Assembly: GCF_047228825.1 (NCBI RefSeq)
Contig: NZ_JBFEGN010000025.1
Coordinates: forward strand, 1-42,459
Direction of reading: 5' to 3'
DNA length: 42,459 nt
Origin: Siminovitchia sp047228825
GTDB lineage: Bacteria > Bacillota > Bacilli > Bacillales > Bacillaceae_C
Part shown: piece after piece, positions 1 through 7,605 of the stretch
Layout: every line of letters begins with the position of its first letter
Numbering within the stretch: the stretch's first letter is position 1
Notes under the pieces: model-generated
Told to the model about the DNA's origin: nothing
Databases searched by the model: none
The model's input: the letters and a program-made list of their open reading frames with translations, nothing else
Made by a program: the position numbers and the translations under genes

Positions 1-10
1 TCTCCATAAA

Positions 11-41
11 ACAAAAATACCACAGTCAAAATGACCGTGGT
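11..41 (-). terminator. Intrinsic terminator, minus strand
   Basis: Ten-base arms at 19-28 and 32-41 pair around a 3-base loop. The one irregular pair is a G-U wobble only when transcribed on the minus strand, and the T-rich tract also follows on that strand. It is probably the final stop for transcription leaving the two-component operon. Confidence 0.7.
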
Positions 42-69
42 AGACCCAAATTTTATACTTTCTTATCTT

Positions 70-92
70 TTAAAAAAGGCGCATGCGCCTTT
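70..92 (-). terminator. Intrinsic terminator, minus strand (palindrome 75-92)
   Basis: An 18-base perfect palindrome is followed on the minus strand by a run of six T. It lies about 230 bases after the histidine kinase stop, beyond the GC-rich repeat, and would act in series with the hairpin at 19-41. Confidence 0.6.
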
Positions 93-147
93 GCCCATCG
101 ACATACAGACTGAATGCCTCTGACAAGACAAAGGAAACACGGGCAAG

Positions 148-225
148 GAACGCAGGCTCAAACAGCGACGTCCTGTGGCGCGGCTGCACCAGGACGTCCT
201 GTCCGTCGGAGCTAGACACAGAAAA
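148..225. repeat. Dispersed GC-rich palindromic repeat, copy 1
   Basis: The core AGGACGTCCT (191-200) is followed by GTCCGTCGGAGCTAGAC. Arms GACGTCCTG (167-175) and CAGGACGTC (190-198) are a perfect inverted repeat enclosing a GC-rich loop. The same organised sequence recurs at 6559-6626 and 9558-9653. A reading frame crossing it on the minus strand (70-300) has no recognisable protein character and is treated as spurious. The surrounding 42-323 stretch holds no gene, only this repeat and the terminator at 70-92. Confidence 0.8.
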
Positions 226-323
226 ACCTTTTAATGTTTGACTCCAAAACAAACATCGCTCATGATTAAAAGGATTGTCCTTTTTGACCTGAAAAGGCAA
301 CCCTTATTTTTAAAATATGGACC

Positions 324-2054
324 TTACCCATCGTCCTGCTCTTGGATTGGCAGGATAATTCGAATCGTCGTACCCTTGTTCGGAGTACTTTTCACTTGAA
401 TGGATCCATTATGAAGCTGTACCAATTGTTTGGTAATAGCCATTCCAAGACCGGTTCCGCTGCTCGTGCCGCTCGTATTGGTGCCGCGATAGTAACGCTG
501 AAATAGCTTATCAAGTGTTTCACTATTCATGCCGATTCCATTATCTTCAATCTTGATGATGACTAGATGGTGCTCAATCAAAGAGATAGATACTGTGATC
601 GTAGTGCCTGGTGGATTATACTTGACAGCATTCGCGATCAGATTATCGATAATTCGCTGAAACCATTTTGGATCAATGAATGCAGGAATGCTTTCATGAT
701 AAGGTTGGAAGATAAACTTCATCTCTTTATTGGCGGGCTCATTGATAAAATAAATGATGGTTCGGCGTATGAATTCATTTATGTCCAACTTTTCCTTTAC
801 AATGGGCAAGGCTTGGTTTTTTAATCGGTATGTTAATGTTAAGTCTTCAAGTAATTCCATCATATAAGAGGACTTTTCCGAAATAACTTTGGCAAACTCT
901 CTTGTTTCTTTTTCATTCCACGAATAATTTTCAGATTCTAACATCTGTGAATAACCTGAGATTGAAGCTAGTGGCGTTTTTAAGTCATGAGAAATGCCGG
1001 TTATCCACTCTTCCCTTGTTTGAGTCGCTTTAAGCCTCTCGGATTCGTTTCGTTTTAAGGTTTCGGTTAATTGAACAAGAGTTGCAATGAAATCCTTATA
1101 TAATCGGTATTTCTTTTTCAGTTTTCCCTTTTTATTTAACAAGACGGGATGTTGTTGGAGATCATATGGCTGTTCGAATACACCGTTCCCAAGGTTTTCA
1201 ATCCATTTCATCATCATAATCAAGGGAACGCCGAATTTACGTGCATACCAAAATGTTCCCAATAAAAGCAAAAGGAATACAAGGATAAAAGTGATTAAAA
1301 GACCCTGACTGATTGCATTATAAAGACCTCCTTCTAAATTAGTTGGGGTACTCGCGTTATACGTCCCCACAATGATTGATTGCCCGGTCCCCTGATCAAA
1401 ATAAGCAGCAGTTGAATGATGCTGATCTTGTGATAACGTGTCGAGATTCTGAATCGAGTAATTCGTCGGCTGTTTCTTCGTGCCATATTCATCCACTACT
1501 TTTCCGGTTGAATCGACCAATTGAACCCAGCCGTTTTCTTTATTCAATTTTTGCAGAGTCTCCTCGGAAAGGTTAAGTTGATGATTTTTCCAATCAATCT
1601 CGGACTTCATTTCATTTAATATCTCCGGACTCTTTTTACGGAATAAAAGGAAATACGGTTGTGTATACTCTCCATCTAATTTCCAATACGAGTATTCTGT
1701 AGAAGTGCCTAAAATCAATGAAGCCAGTTCGCTTTTATTTATAGGTGAGGGTATAGGTTCAAGAGTATTATAGGAGCCGACCACATCACCATTCTCTGTC
1801 AGAACTATGAGTTGCCCATTCTGATTCTTCGCCATTTGTTTTAGTTTTTCATCAAATGTAACCTTCTCATCTTTAATTGAAATTCTGTCTGAAAAGAACA
1901 AGTCATCCGCTTTGGATAAATCCTTTGCAGCCTCCGAACTCATGGCATAAAATCCAATAATGCCCCATATCGTCAATAAAATAAGAGATAACAAAATAAA
2001 GACTAAGACTATTTGAATGAAAAAATGGACAATAAATCGTTTATGAATGTTCAT
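324..2054 (-). CDS. Sensor histidine kinase of a two-component system
   Basis: Membrane sensor kinase of about 576 residues that should phosphorylate the regulator encoded just upstream. A first membrane segment lies near residues 12-35. It is followed by an extracytoplasmic sensor region of about 200 residues, a second membrane segment (GLLITFILVFLLLLLGTFWY), and a dimerisation domain with the H-box GISHDLKTPLASISGY. The ATPase domain shows the N-box (IANAVKYNPPG), DNGIGM, and GTGLGMAI. The chosen ATG at 2054 gives an N-terminus (MNIHKRFIVHF) usual for such kinases and overlaps the regulator by 14 bases, indicating translational coupling; a TTG at 2087 is an alternative. The signal sensed is not evident. 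The next genes, divergent, are an ABC exporter, so control of that exporter is the simplest inference. Confidence 0.9.
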   Translation of the reverse strand: MNIHKRFIVHFFIQIVLVFILLSLILLTIWGIIGFYAMSSEAAKDLSKADDLFFSDRISIKDEKVTFDEKLKQMAKNQNGQLIVLTENGDVVGSYNTLEPIPSPINKSELASLILGTSTEYSYWKLDGEYTQPYFLLFRKKSPEILNEMKSEIDWKNHQLNLSEETLQKLNKENGWVQLVDSTGKVVDEYGTKKQPTNYSIQNLDTLSQDQHHSTAAYFDQGTGQSIIVGTYNASTPTNLEGGLYNAISQGLLITFILVFLLLLLGTFWYARKFGVPLIMMMKWIENLGNGVFEQPYDLQQHPVLLNKKGKLKKKYRLYKDFIATLVQLTETLKRNESERLKATQTREEWITGISHDLKTPLASISGYSQMLESENYSWNEKETREFAKVISEKSSYMMELLEDLTLTYRLKNQALPIVKEKLDINEFIRRTIIYFINEPANKEMKFIFQPYHESIPAFIDPKWFQRIIDNLIANAVKYNPPGTTITVSISLIEHHLVIIKIEDNGIGMNSETLDKLFQRYYRGTNTSGTSSGTGLGMAITKQLVQLHNGSIQVKSTPNKGTTIRIILPIQEQDDG

Positions 2055-2757
2055 GTTTGTCACAATCTGGAACAAATTTATATCCAAGGCCTCTTACTGT
2101 AACAATGTACTGTGGCTTACTTGGGTTCTCCTCAATTTTTTCACGAAGTTTTCTTATATGAACCATCACAGTATTATCCTCACCTAGAAATTCCTCTCCC
2201 CATACCTGTTCATAAAGCTGACTTTTACTAAACAACTGATTTGGATGTTTACAGAAGAAAAGTAAAAGTTGGTATACTTGAGCAGGCAAATCCACGGATC
2301 TTCCATTTATTTTTACTTCTCCGGAAAACGTGTTTACATAAATGTTTCCATATTGATAAATGGTTTCCGAAGCATGTGCTATATTTACTGGTTTCCTACG
2401 CAAGCGGGCTTTAATTCTTGCGACAACTTCCAATGGGTTGAAAGGTTTTGTAATATAGTCATCCCCTCCTAATGCAAAACCTGAAAGCTTATCAAAATCT
2501 GTTGATCGTGCCGTTAAAAAGAAGATAGGAGCATCTGTCGTCTCCCTAATAAGTGGACAAATTTCAAAGCCACTCCGGTCTGGAAGCATTACATCCAATA
2601 AGATTAAGTCGTATCTTTTTGTTTTACTTAAGGCAAGTGCATCCTCTGCTGTAGAGGCAGTATCAATATACTTGAACGACTCCCTTTTTAATATCGTCTC
2701 TAACATATGTAAAATCGCTATTTCATCATCTACAATCAATAAATGTGCTTCTTGCAT
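2041..2757 (-). CDS. OmpR/PhoB-family response regulator
   Basis: DNA-binding regulator of 238 residues, the expected length. The receiver domain (about 1-120) has acidic residues DDE near the start, the phospho-acceptor Asp in LILLDVMLPDRSG, the Thr/Ser position in FFLTARS and Lys in YITKPF. The winged-helix effector domain (about 140-235) ends in VRGLGYKF, typical of OmpR-type regulators. It is first in an operon with the histidine kinase that overlaps its 3' end. It is divergent from an ABC exporter across a 157-base spacer that contains three phased ATTAAG direct repeats, a likely target for this protein. Confidence 0.93.
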   Translation of the reverse strand: MQEAHLLIVDDEIAILHMLETILKRESFKYIDTASTAEDALALSKTKRYDLILLDVMLPDRSGFEICPLIRETTDAPIFFLTARSTDFDKLSGFALGGDDYITKPFNPLEVVARIKARLRRKPVNIAHASETIYQYGNIYVNTFSGEVKINGRSVDLPAQVYQLLLFFCKHPNQLFSKSQLYEQVWGEEFLGEDNTVMVHIRKLREKIEENPSKPQYIVTVRGLGYKFVPDCDKHEHS

Positions 2758-2820
2758 ACGATCACCTAGTCTCTTTTTATCTATTAGCCATCATATCATC
2801 CGGATATAAAATGTTGAAGG

Positions 2821-2860
2821 ATTAAGAAAAAATTAAGGTGGAGTTTCCAACCTATTAAGG
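2821..2860 (+). promoter_or_regulatory. Phased ATTAAG direct repeats, candidate response-regulator operator
   Basis: ATTAAG occurs at 2821-2826, 2832-2837 and 2854-2859, i.e. at spacings of 11 and 22 bases on one DNA face. OmpR/PhoB regulators usually bind direct repeats of this period. The last copy covers the -35 position of the exporter promoter, where an activator would sit. Confidence 0.55.
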
Positions 2861-2875
2861 TAGGCAACTTATAAT
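2847..2875 (+). promoter_or_regulatory. Activator-dependent promoter of the ABC exporter
   Basis: A perfect -10 TATAAT lies at 2870-2875. The hexamer 17 bases upstream (CCAACC) does not resemble TTGACA, which fits a promoter needing a bound activator. Transcription would start about 30 bases before the permease start codon. Confidence 0.5.
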
Positions 2876-2914
2876 AACTTTGGATGGATCATCACGAGAG
2901 AGGGGAAGCAATGT

Positions 2915-3604
2915 ATGTATGTCATCAGTAAAAGAGAATTTTTCAGCCTATTTAAAAGCATTAAATCCATTTTAATTATTGGGATTTTATTATTGACCGC
3001 CTATTATTCAGCCAAATTTTCAAATGTATTATTGAATGTAATTGAGTTTACGCCTGAAGAGATGGAGCATATTCACACTCTTGGCCTGTTGACTTTACTC
3101 TTTTTATTTGGGCAATTATTTGTTATGGGGCTGTCCCATGATTGTATGAATAGAGAAACACGTGAACGAACGATGCGATTTTTAGTAACGCGGACATCAA
3201 GAGCGTCGATTTTATATGGAAAATTTTTCGGTATTGCACTCTTTTGGTTTGTTTGTGTGGCAATCTCGTTCATCATTATAAGCATCTTTTCTAAACAGTT
3301 TGCTGTATTTATTTTTTCTCAAACGATGAGCTTATTAATATACCAAATTGCTTTAACTGTTTTATTATCGGTTCTCATTCCAAAACCCGGAATTACAATG
3401 TTTCTCGGGACCATCATTGGTCTTGCCTTTCCGATTTTCGGGTTATGGGTTACATTCACATCAAATGGATGGGTGAGCTGGATAAAGTTTATTACACCGT
3501 TTTATTATTTGGAACGTGAAGACTACACAATAGCAGTGATATTGCTATTTGCCAGCTTGATGCTGTTAATCGCCCATCTGATATTCAAAAGGAGAGAATG
3601 CTAA
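2915..3604 (+). CDS. ABC-2 type exporter permease
   Basis: Integral membrane subunit of 229 residues with about six hydrophobic segments: near residues 17-37, 56-74, 100-125, 130-150, 160-183 and 205-225. The DCMNRETRERTMRFLVTRTSRASILYGKFFGIA stretch between segments 2 and 3 is the cytoplasmic loop typical of ABC-2 permeases that contacts the ATPase. The start has AGGGG nine bases upstream; an overlapping ATG at 2911 is in another frame. Its stop overlaps the ATPase start (TAATG), so the two are translationally coupled and form one exporter. The substrate is unknown. Adjacent two-component genes and YdbS/YdbT suggest envelope stress or peptide export, which is inference. Confidence 0.85.
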   Translation: MYVISKREFFSLFKSIKSILIIGILLLTAYYSAKFSNVLLNVIEFTPEEMEHIHTLGLLTLLFLFGQLFVMGLSHDCMNRETRERTMRFLVTRTSRASILYGKFFGIALFWFVCVAISFIIISIFSKQFAVFIFSQTMSLLIYQIALTVLLSVLIPKPGITMFLGTIIGLAFPIFGLWVTFTSNGWVSWIKFITPFYYLEREDYTIAVILLFASLMLLIAHLIFKRREC

Positions 3605-4509
3605 TGACCGCCATTGAAACGAAGCAGCTAAAGAAATTCTATGGAGCGGTTCAAGTCGTACAGGGAATAGATTTGGTGGTAGAAAAAGGAGAAGTCTTCG
3701 GTTTTCTAGGGCGGAACGGTGCTGGAAAATCAACATTCATCAATATGTTAACCGGCATTATTCAACCGAGCTCCGGCACTTACTCGCTTTTAGGCGTAAT
3801 GGGACCGAATGATCAAGTTAAGAAAAGAATTGGCGTTATGCCTGACTACTCCACTTTTTATGGCTCTTTAACCGCTATCGATCATTTGAAATTCCTATCC
3901 GCTCTTTCGGGAAAACCCATAGGGAGACACGGTTGTCTGGAAGTATTGCGATTAGTTGGTTTAGCGGACCATGCCCAAATAAAAACCTCTAAATATTCAT
4001 TCGGTATGAAAAAGAAACTTGGGATTGCACAAGCCATCATCCACGATCCCGAGTTAATTTTTCTTGACGAACCAACTTCAGGCTTGGACGCAGAATCCGC
4101 CATTCATATTCATAATCTGATCCATGATCTGCAAAAAAGAGGAAAAACGATTTTTATGACATCCCACAACTTAGATGAAGTAGAGAAAATTTGTACGAGA
4201 ATCGCCATTATGAAAGATGGTGAAGTAATTAAAATCGGCACCATGGATGAACTTAGATCGTTCTATCGATCTACGCTCACAGTAAAATTCAAGCATTCTC
4301 CAATCCCTGAGGCATTTCAGATGACACTTAATGAGTGGCTGCACTCAGCAGGAACAGATCTAGAAATAAAAGAGTCGTATGTTACGATTACGCTTCAACA
4401 CGAGAAAAAAATCGCAGAAATCATACGGGCTTTTAACCAATATAAAATAGATGTCTACCGTGTCGAGGTGGACGAACCTTCTCTTGAAGAGATATTTCTT
4501 GATGAATAA
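3604..4509 (+). CDS. ABC exporter ATP-binding subunit
   Basis: ATPase of 301 residues energising the adjacent permease. Walker A is GRNGAGKST, the signature region is YSFGMKKKLGIAQ (SFGMK in place of the canonical LSGGQ), Walker B is LIFLDEPTSGLD and the switch His is in TSHNLDE. A C-terminal extension of about 80 residues, including VEVDEPSLEEIFLDE, is usual in drug/peptide exporters of the CcmA/NatA type. I chose ATG 3604, which overlaps the permease stop and is well spaced from GGAGAG; ATG 3598 is too close to that site. The degenerate signature motif is noteworthy but similar variants occur in functional ABC-2 ATPases. Confidence 0.9.
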   Translation: MTAIETKQLKKFYGAVQVVQGIDLVVEKGEVFGFLGRNGAGKSTFINMLTGIIQPSSGTYSLLGVMGPNDQVKKRIGVMPDYSTFYGSLTAIDHLKFLSALSGKPIGRHGCLEVLRLVGLADHAQIKTSKYSFGMKKKLGIAQAIIHDPELIFLDEPTSGLDAESAIHIHNLIHDLQKRGKTIFMTSHNLDEVEKICTRIAIMKDGEVIKIGTMDELRSFYRSTLTVKFKHSPIPEAFQMTLNEWLHSAGTDLEIKESYVTITLQHEKKIAEIIRAFNQYKIDVYRVEVDEPSLEEIFLDE

Positions 4510-4551
4510 TTCAATGATATATAATAGAGAGAGAATGCAGGTGGTGATATT

Positions 4552-5046
4552 GTGTATACTCCGTTAAATACACCTGAAAAACGTTTATCGAAGGACGCAA
4601 TCAAGGTTTGGCTTATCGGTGATACGATTACGAATGCCATCGGCGTCCTTATTTTGGGTATTTTATTTTACCTTGATTACCGTTTCTCATGGAAAGAATG
4701 GATTGGGTGGATATTGATCGGGATAACAGTGCTAGCCATCATCGGCGCGGTTTGGTCATTGATTAGTCCCTTTTTACTGTATAAAAATTGGCGTTACGAT
4801 GTGGATGAAGAGTTTTTGCAATTAAAATCAGGTGCAATCACTGAAACGCATCAACTTATTCCGATGACAAAAATCCAATCGGTTGCCACCGAACAGGGAC
4901 CCATTCTTAGAAAATATGGCCTCTGCTCCGTGTCGGTTGAAACGATGGGATCTTCTCATTCCATACCCGCTCTGCCAAAAGAGGAGGCCGTCAGGTTGAG
5001 GGATCAAATTGCCAAATACGCAAAAATAAAGGAAGTGGAGCAATGA
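4552..5046 (+). CDS. ydbS: YdbS-like PH-domain (DUF304) membrane protein
   Basis: Membrane protein of 164 residues with two adjacent transmembrane segments near residues 26-43 and 50-72, followed by a bacterial PH domain (about 80-160). The domain core is WRYDVDEEFLQLKSGAITETHQLIPMTKIQSV, characteristic of the YdbS/DUF304 family. The start is GTG with AGGTGG seven bases upstream. It overlaps the next gene by four bases (ATGA). In B. subtilis ydbS and ydbT are a pair in the sigma-W envelope-stress regulon and have been linked to resistance to antimicrobial peptides. No sigma-W-type promoter is evident here; TATAAT at 4520-4525 in the short gap after the ATPase may serve, or the exporter operon may read through. 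Confidence 0.85.
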   Translation: MYTPLNTPEKRLSKDAIKVWLIGDTITNAIGVLILGILFYLDYRFSWKEWIGWILIGITVLAIIGAVWSLISPFLLYKNWRYDVDEEFLQLKSGAITETHQLIPMTKIQSVATEQGPILRKYGLCSVSVETMGSSHSIPALPKEEAVRLRDQIAKYAKIKEVEQ

Positions 5047-6524
5047 CGAAGATAAAACGTTATTCTCCGCTCACTATGCTTTTTAATATAGGAAAATTAT
5101 TTAGAAATTCTTTTTTCTTTGTGATTTACTTATATGTACTGAAGGCAGGGTCGGAATCACTCTTGATTAAATATGGGAGGATCGTTTTCCTCATTTCAAT
5201 TGGATTGTCACTCTTTTCAATCATCTATAAATGGTTCACCCATAAATACGAACTTGATCATACATCTTTTCATCTTTACAAAGGGCTTTTCAGCAAAACG
5301 GAGCGAACAATTCCGTTTTCTAAAATTCAAACCGTCAATCGTCACACATCGTTATTCCATCGTATGTTTAAAATGACATCTATCCATTTTGACACCGGGA
5401 TGGCGGGTGAGGATGCGACTGTAACATTCGAAGTGATCTCGCAAATAGAGGCAGAACGAATGGAAGCACACGTAAGAAATGCAGATCATGGCGAGGCGGT
5501 GCATTTAGATCATGCTGAAACTGAACATAAAGATTCGAATCGAATCATTCATTTTCAACCGACGAGAAAGGACATCATAAAAGCATCCTTTTCATCTCTA
5601 AGTTTTTTAGTTCTCATTCCTTTAATTGCTTCATTTTATTACAAAATCAACGAAATTTTTCATGTCGATGATACTGCGGGTGGATTTTTGGAAAAAATAA
5701 TGGGATCATGGTGGATTGTAACAATCGTTGTGATTGTAATCTTAATTGCCTCCGCCACCTTTGGAATCGTGAGAACCTTTTTAAAGTATGGGAAGTATGA
5801 AATATCTTCTGATTCAAACCAAATTTACATCCGTAAAGGCGTCATAGATGAAACAGCCTTCTCTATTTCAAAAGAAAAAGTACAGGCAATTGAAATTGAA
5901 CAGTCGCTGATAAAAAGATTGCTTGGGCTTGCAGAAGTGAAGCTAACAAGTGCCGGCAGTTTGAGTTCTGAAGAAGGTACGCTCGAAATTAATACACTTT
6001 ATCCCTTTCTGCCGGTCAACAAAGCATATGAAATGGTCTCGGACATTTTGCCATCATATCAAATTACACAAGAAATGATCCGTCTTCCGAAAAAATCCTT
6101 TTGGATACGCATATTGTGGCCAAGCTGGTTCTGGCTCATTGCAACAGGTGCATTATTTTACTTCAAGCCAACCATTTTGGATATGGAATGGGCTTGGATG
6201 TTTTTTTCAGCAGCCCTATTACTTTGCATATTAATCTTAAGATTATTAGACTTTTTTCACACTCGTTACCTCATAAACGATCAGTTTATTCAATTTAAAA
6301 AGGGTGCGCTCACTACCTCTTTATTCGTATCAAAACGGGAAAAGGTAATTGAGGTAAAGGTCACACGAAATATCATTCAAAAAATGCTGGGTCTCGCGTC
6401 CATTGAGACAACCAATAGGGGAAAGCCAGTGCATCATTCAGGCGTGAACGATGTGCCAGTGGAACGAGCGAATAAATTCTTCCAGTGGTATATGGGGCGA
6501 AAAAATGAAATAAGGGTTAAATAG
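5043..6524 (+). CDS. ydbT: YdbT-like protein with repeated PH domains
   Basis: Membrane protein of 493 residues, matching the length of B. subtilis YdbT. It contains three DUF304/PH-type modules separated by paired transmembrane segments: around residues 65-145 (TERTIPFSKIQTVNRHTSLFHRMF), 250-340 (ISKEKVQAIEIEQSLIKRLLGLAEV) and 405-485 (VSKREKVIEVKVTRNIIQKMLGLASIETTNRG). Each module repeats a K-V/I-Q-x-V-x-x-x-x-S/N-x-I/F motif. It acts with YdbS, presumably at the cytoplasmic membrane; the biochemical role of the family is not established. The gene is convergent with spoVG, and repeat copy 2 lies between them. Confidence 0.87.
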   Translation: MTKIKRYSPLTMLFNIGKLFRNSFFFVIYLYVLKAGSESLLIKYGRIVFLISIGLSLFSIIYKWFTHKYELDHTSFHLYKGLFSKTERTIPFSKIQTVNRHTSLFHRMFKMTSIHFDTGMAGEDATVTFEVISQIEAERMEAHVRNADHGEAVHLDHAETEHKDSNRIIHFQPTRKDIIKASFSSLSFLVLIPLIASFYYKINEIFHVDDTAGGFLEKIMGSWWIVTIVVIVILIASATFGIVRTFLKYGKYEISSDSNQIYIRKGVIDETAFSISKEKVQAIEIEQSLIKRLLGLAEVKLTSAGSLSSEEGTLEINTLYPFLPVNKAYEMVSDILPSYQITQEMIRLPKKSFWIRILWPSWFWLIATGALFYFKPTILDMEWAWMFFSAALLLCILILRLLDFFHTRYLINDQFIQFKKGALTTSLFVSKREKVIEVKVTRNIIQKMLGLASIETTNRGKPVHHSGVNDVPVERANKFFQWYMGRKNEIRVK

Positions 6525-6558
6525 GAAATATGGAAAGCTCGATAGGCGTGGCCGCCTT

Positions 6559-6626
6559 AGGCCGCCACCTTCTGTGGCGCAGGCGGCACTAGGACGTCCT
6601 TCCGTCGGAGCTGGACGCAGATAAGC
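6559..6626. repeat. Dispersed GC-rich palindromic repeat, copy 2
   Basis: The shared core AGGACGTCCT at 6591-6600 is followed by TCCGTCGGAGCTGGACGCAG, nearly identical to copy 1. The left half has diverged, but GCCGCC/GGCGGC and CGCCAC/GTGGCG can still form alternative hairpins. It lies between the convergent ends of ydbT and spoVG. Confidence 0.8.
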
Positions 6627-6655
6627 TTCTTTTGAAGAAAAATACTCTTGGCAAC

Positions 6656-6690
6656 TTATGAAAAAGAGCCTTACTGTTCAGCAGGCTCTA
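6656..6690 (-). terminator. Terminator of spoVG
   Basis: AGAGCC arms at 6665-6670 and 6684-6689, followed on the minus strand by five T, 15 bases after the spoVG stop codon. Confidence 0.75.
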
Positions 6691-6704
6691 TGTCATTATA
6701 TGGG

Positions 6705-6998
6705 TTAGGAAGCACCAGCTTCTTCTAATTCCGGCTCCTCAATTTCACCTAAACGGTGGTACTCCGCCAAAACCACTTCCTGGATTTTATTTCTGGTATT
6801 GGAATTAATGGGATGGGCAATATCTCGAAATTCCCCGTCCGGTGTTCTTTTGCTTGGCATGGCTACGAACAGCCCATTGTTTCCGTCAATAACACGTATA
6901 TCGTGAACAACAAATTCATCATCGAGGGTTATTGAGGCGATCGCTCTCATTCTCCCCTCGGTGTTGACCCGCCGCAGCCTCACATCGGTTACTTCCAT
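6705..6998 (-). CDS. spoVG: SpoVG, RNA-binding sporulation and cell-division regulator
   Basis: Protein of 97 residues. The conserved SpoVG sequence MEVTDVRLRRVNTEGRMRAIASITLDDEFVVHDIRVIDG...FVAMPSKRTPDGEFRDIAHPI is complete, followed by the variable acidic tail. Members bind nucleic acid and affect asymmetric septation, cortex formation and, in other Firmicutes, virulence genes. The ATG at 6998 is the family start and is preceded by GAAGGTGGTG; upstream in-frame ATGs lie in the leader. A sigma-H-type promoter with an AT-rich tract behind it precedes the gene, as in B. subtilis where AbrB represses it. The gene is followed by its own terminator, and glmU, normally next, is not found in the window. 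Confidence 0.96.
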   Translation of the reverse strand: MEVTDVRLRRVNTEGRMRAIASITLDDEFVVHDIRVIDGNNGLFVAMPSKRTPDGEFRDIAHPINSNTRNKIQEVVLAEYHRLGEIEEPELEEAGAS

Positions 6999-7041
6999 TG
7001 TGTGTTCACCACCTTCTCGCTCTAAATAGTACATAATGTAG

Positions 7042-7070
7042 TTATTCAACATAACTTGCTATTCTCCTTC
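7042..7070 (-). promoter_or_regulatory. Sigma-H-type promoter of spoVG
   Basis: On the minus strand GAAGGAGAA (7062-7070) and GTTGAATAA (7042-7050) fit the sigma-H elements RnAGGAwWW and RnnGAATww with an 11-base spacer, the consensus distance. An A+T-rich tract (about 7081-7110) lies just upstream, where AbrB and upstream activation act on B. subtilis spoVG. Confidence 0.7.
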
Positions 7071-7216
7071 TTAAAGTCGATAACTTTTTTGAATTTTTTA
7101 ATATATGAGCGCTTATTGTTCGTGATGGTGAAAAACAGCAAAGCAGCGGGCTTCATTTACATCAAGGTATACTTCTCGGCTTTGCCATTATCGCCGGATC
7201 CACCTTGATCCAATGT

Positions 7217-7591
7217 TTACTTTACGAGTGCGATGACTTCAATTTCCAAAAGGACGTCTTTCGGAAGACGGGCTACCTCTACGCATGAACGGGCCGGCTT
7301 ATGATTTGGAAAATATTGTCCGTAGATTTCATTAATCGATGCAAAATCATCCATATTTTTTATAAATACGGTTGTCTTTACGACTGTTTCAAAAGATGCT
7401 CCCGCCGCTTCCAATACCGACTGCAAATTGCGAAACACCTGATGGGTTTGCTCAACAATACCGCCATCAACGAGTTTTCCTTCCGGTGTAAGTGCAATTT
7501 GTCCCGAGCTGTAAAACATATTGTTTACGACTACTCCTTGAGAATAAGGGCCGATCGCAGCAGGTGCACTTCCAGTTGAAATTGTACGCAT
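7217..7591 (-). CDS. yabJ: RidA-family enamine/imine deaminase YabJ
   Basis: Small cytoplasmic trimeric protein of 124 residues (YjgF/YER057c/UK114 family). It hydrolyses reactive 2-aminoacrylate and related enamines arising from PLP enzymes. Family landmarks are present: GSAPAAIGPYSQGV at the N-terminus, the substrate-binding Arg in KPARSCVEVARLPKDVLLEIEVIAL, and the NLQSVLEAAG helix. It follows purR after a 14-base gap and is probably co-transcribed with it, as in B. subtilis, where yabJ is needed for full purA repression. A hairpin with arms GGCAAAGC/GCTTTGCT and a long loop (about 7127-7192), followed by GTTTTT, may terminate the pair. Confidence 0.95.
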   Translation of the reverse strand: MRTISTGSAPAAIGPYSQGVVVNNMFYSSGQIALTPEGKLVDGGIVEQTHQVFRNLQSVLEAAGASFETVVKTTVFIKNMDDFASINEIYGQYFPNHKPARSCVEVARLPKDVLLEIEVIALVK

Positions 7592-7605
7592 TTTCTTTTT
7601 CTCCT

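Noticed and set aside
70..300. 76-residue minus-strand frame after the histidine kinase
   Set aside because: It runs through repeat copy 1 and a terminator, has no ribosome site or domain-like sequence, and similar frames arise wherever this repeat occurs.
4455..4640. 61-residue minus-strand frame across the ATPase-ydbS junction
   Set aside because: It is antisense to two well-supported genes and has no ribosome site.
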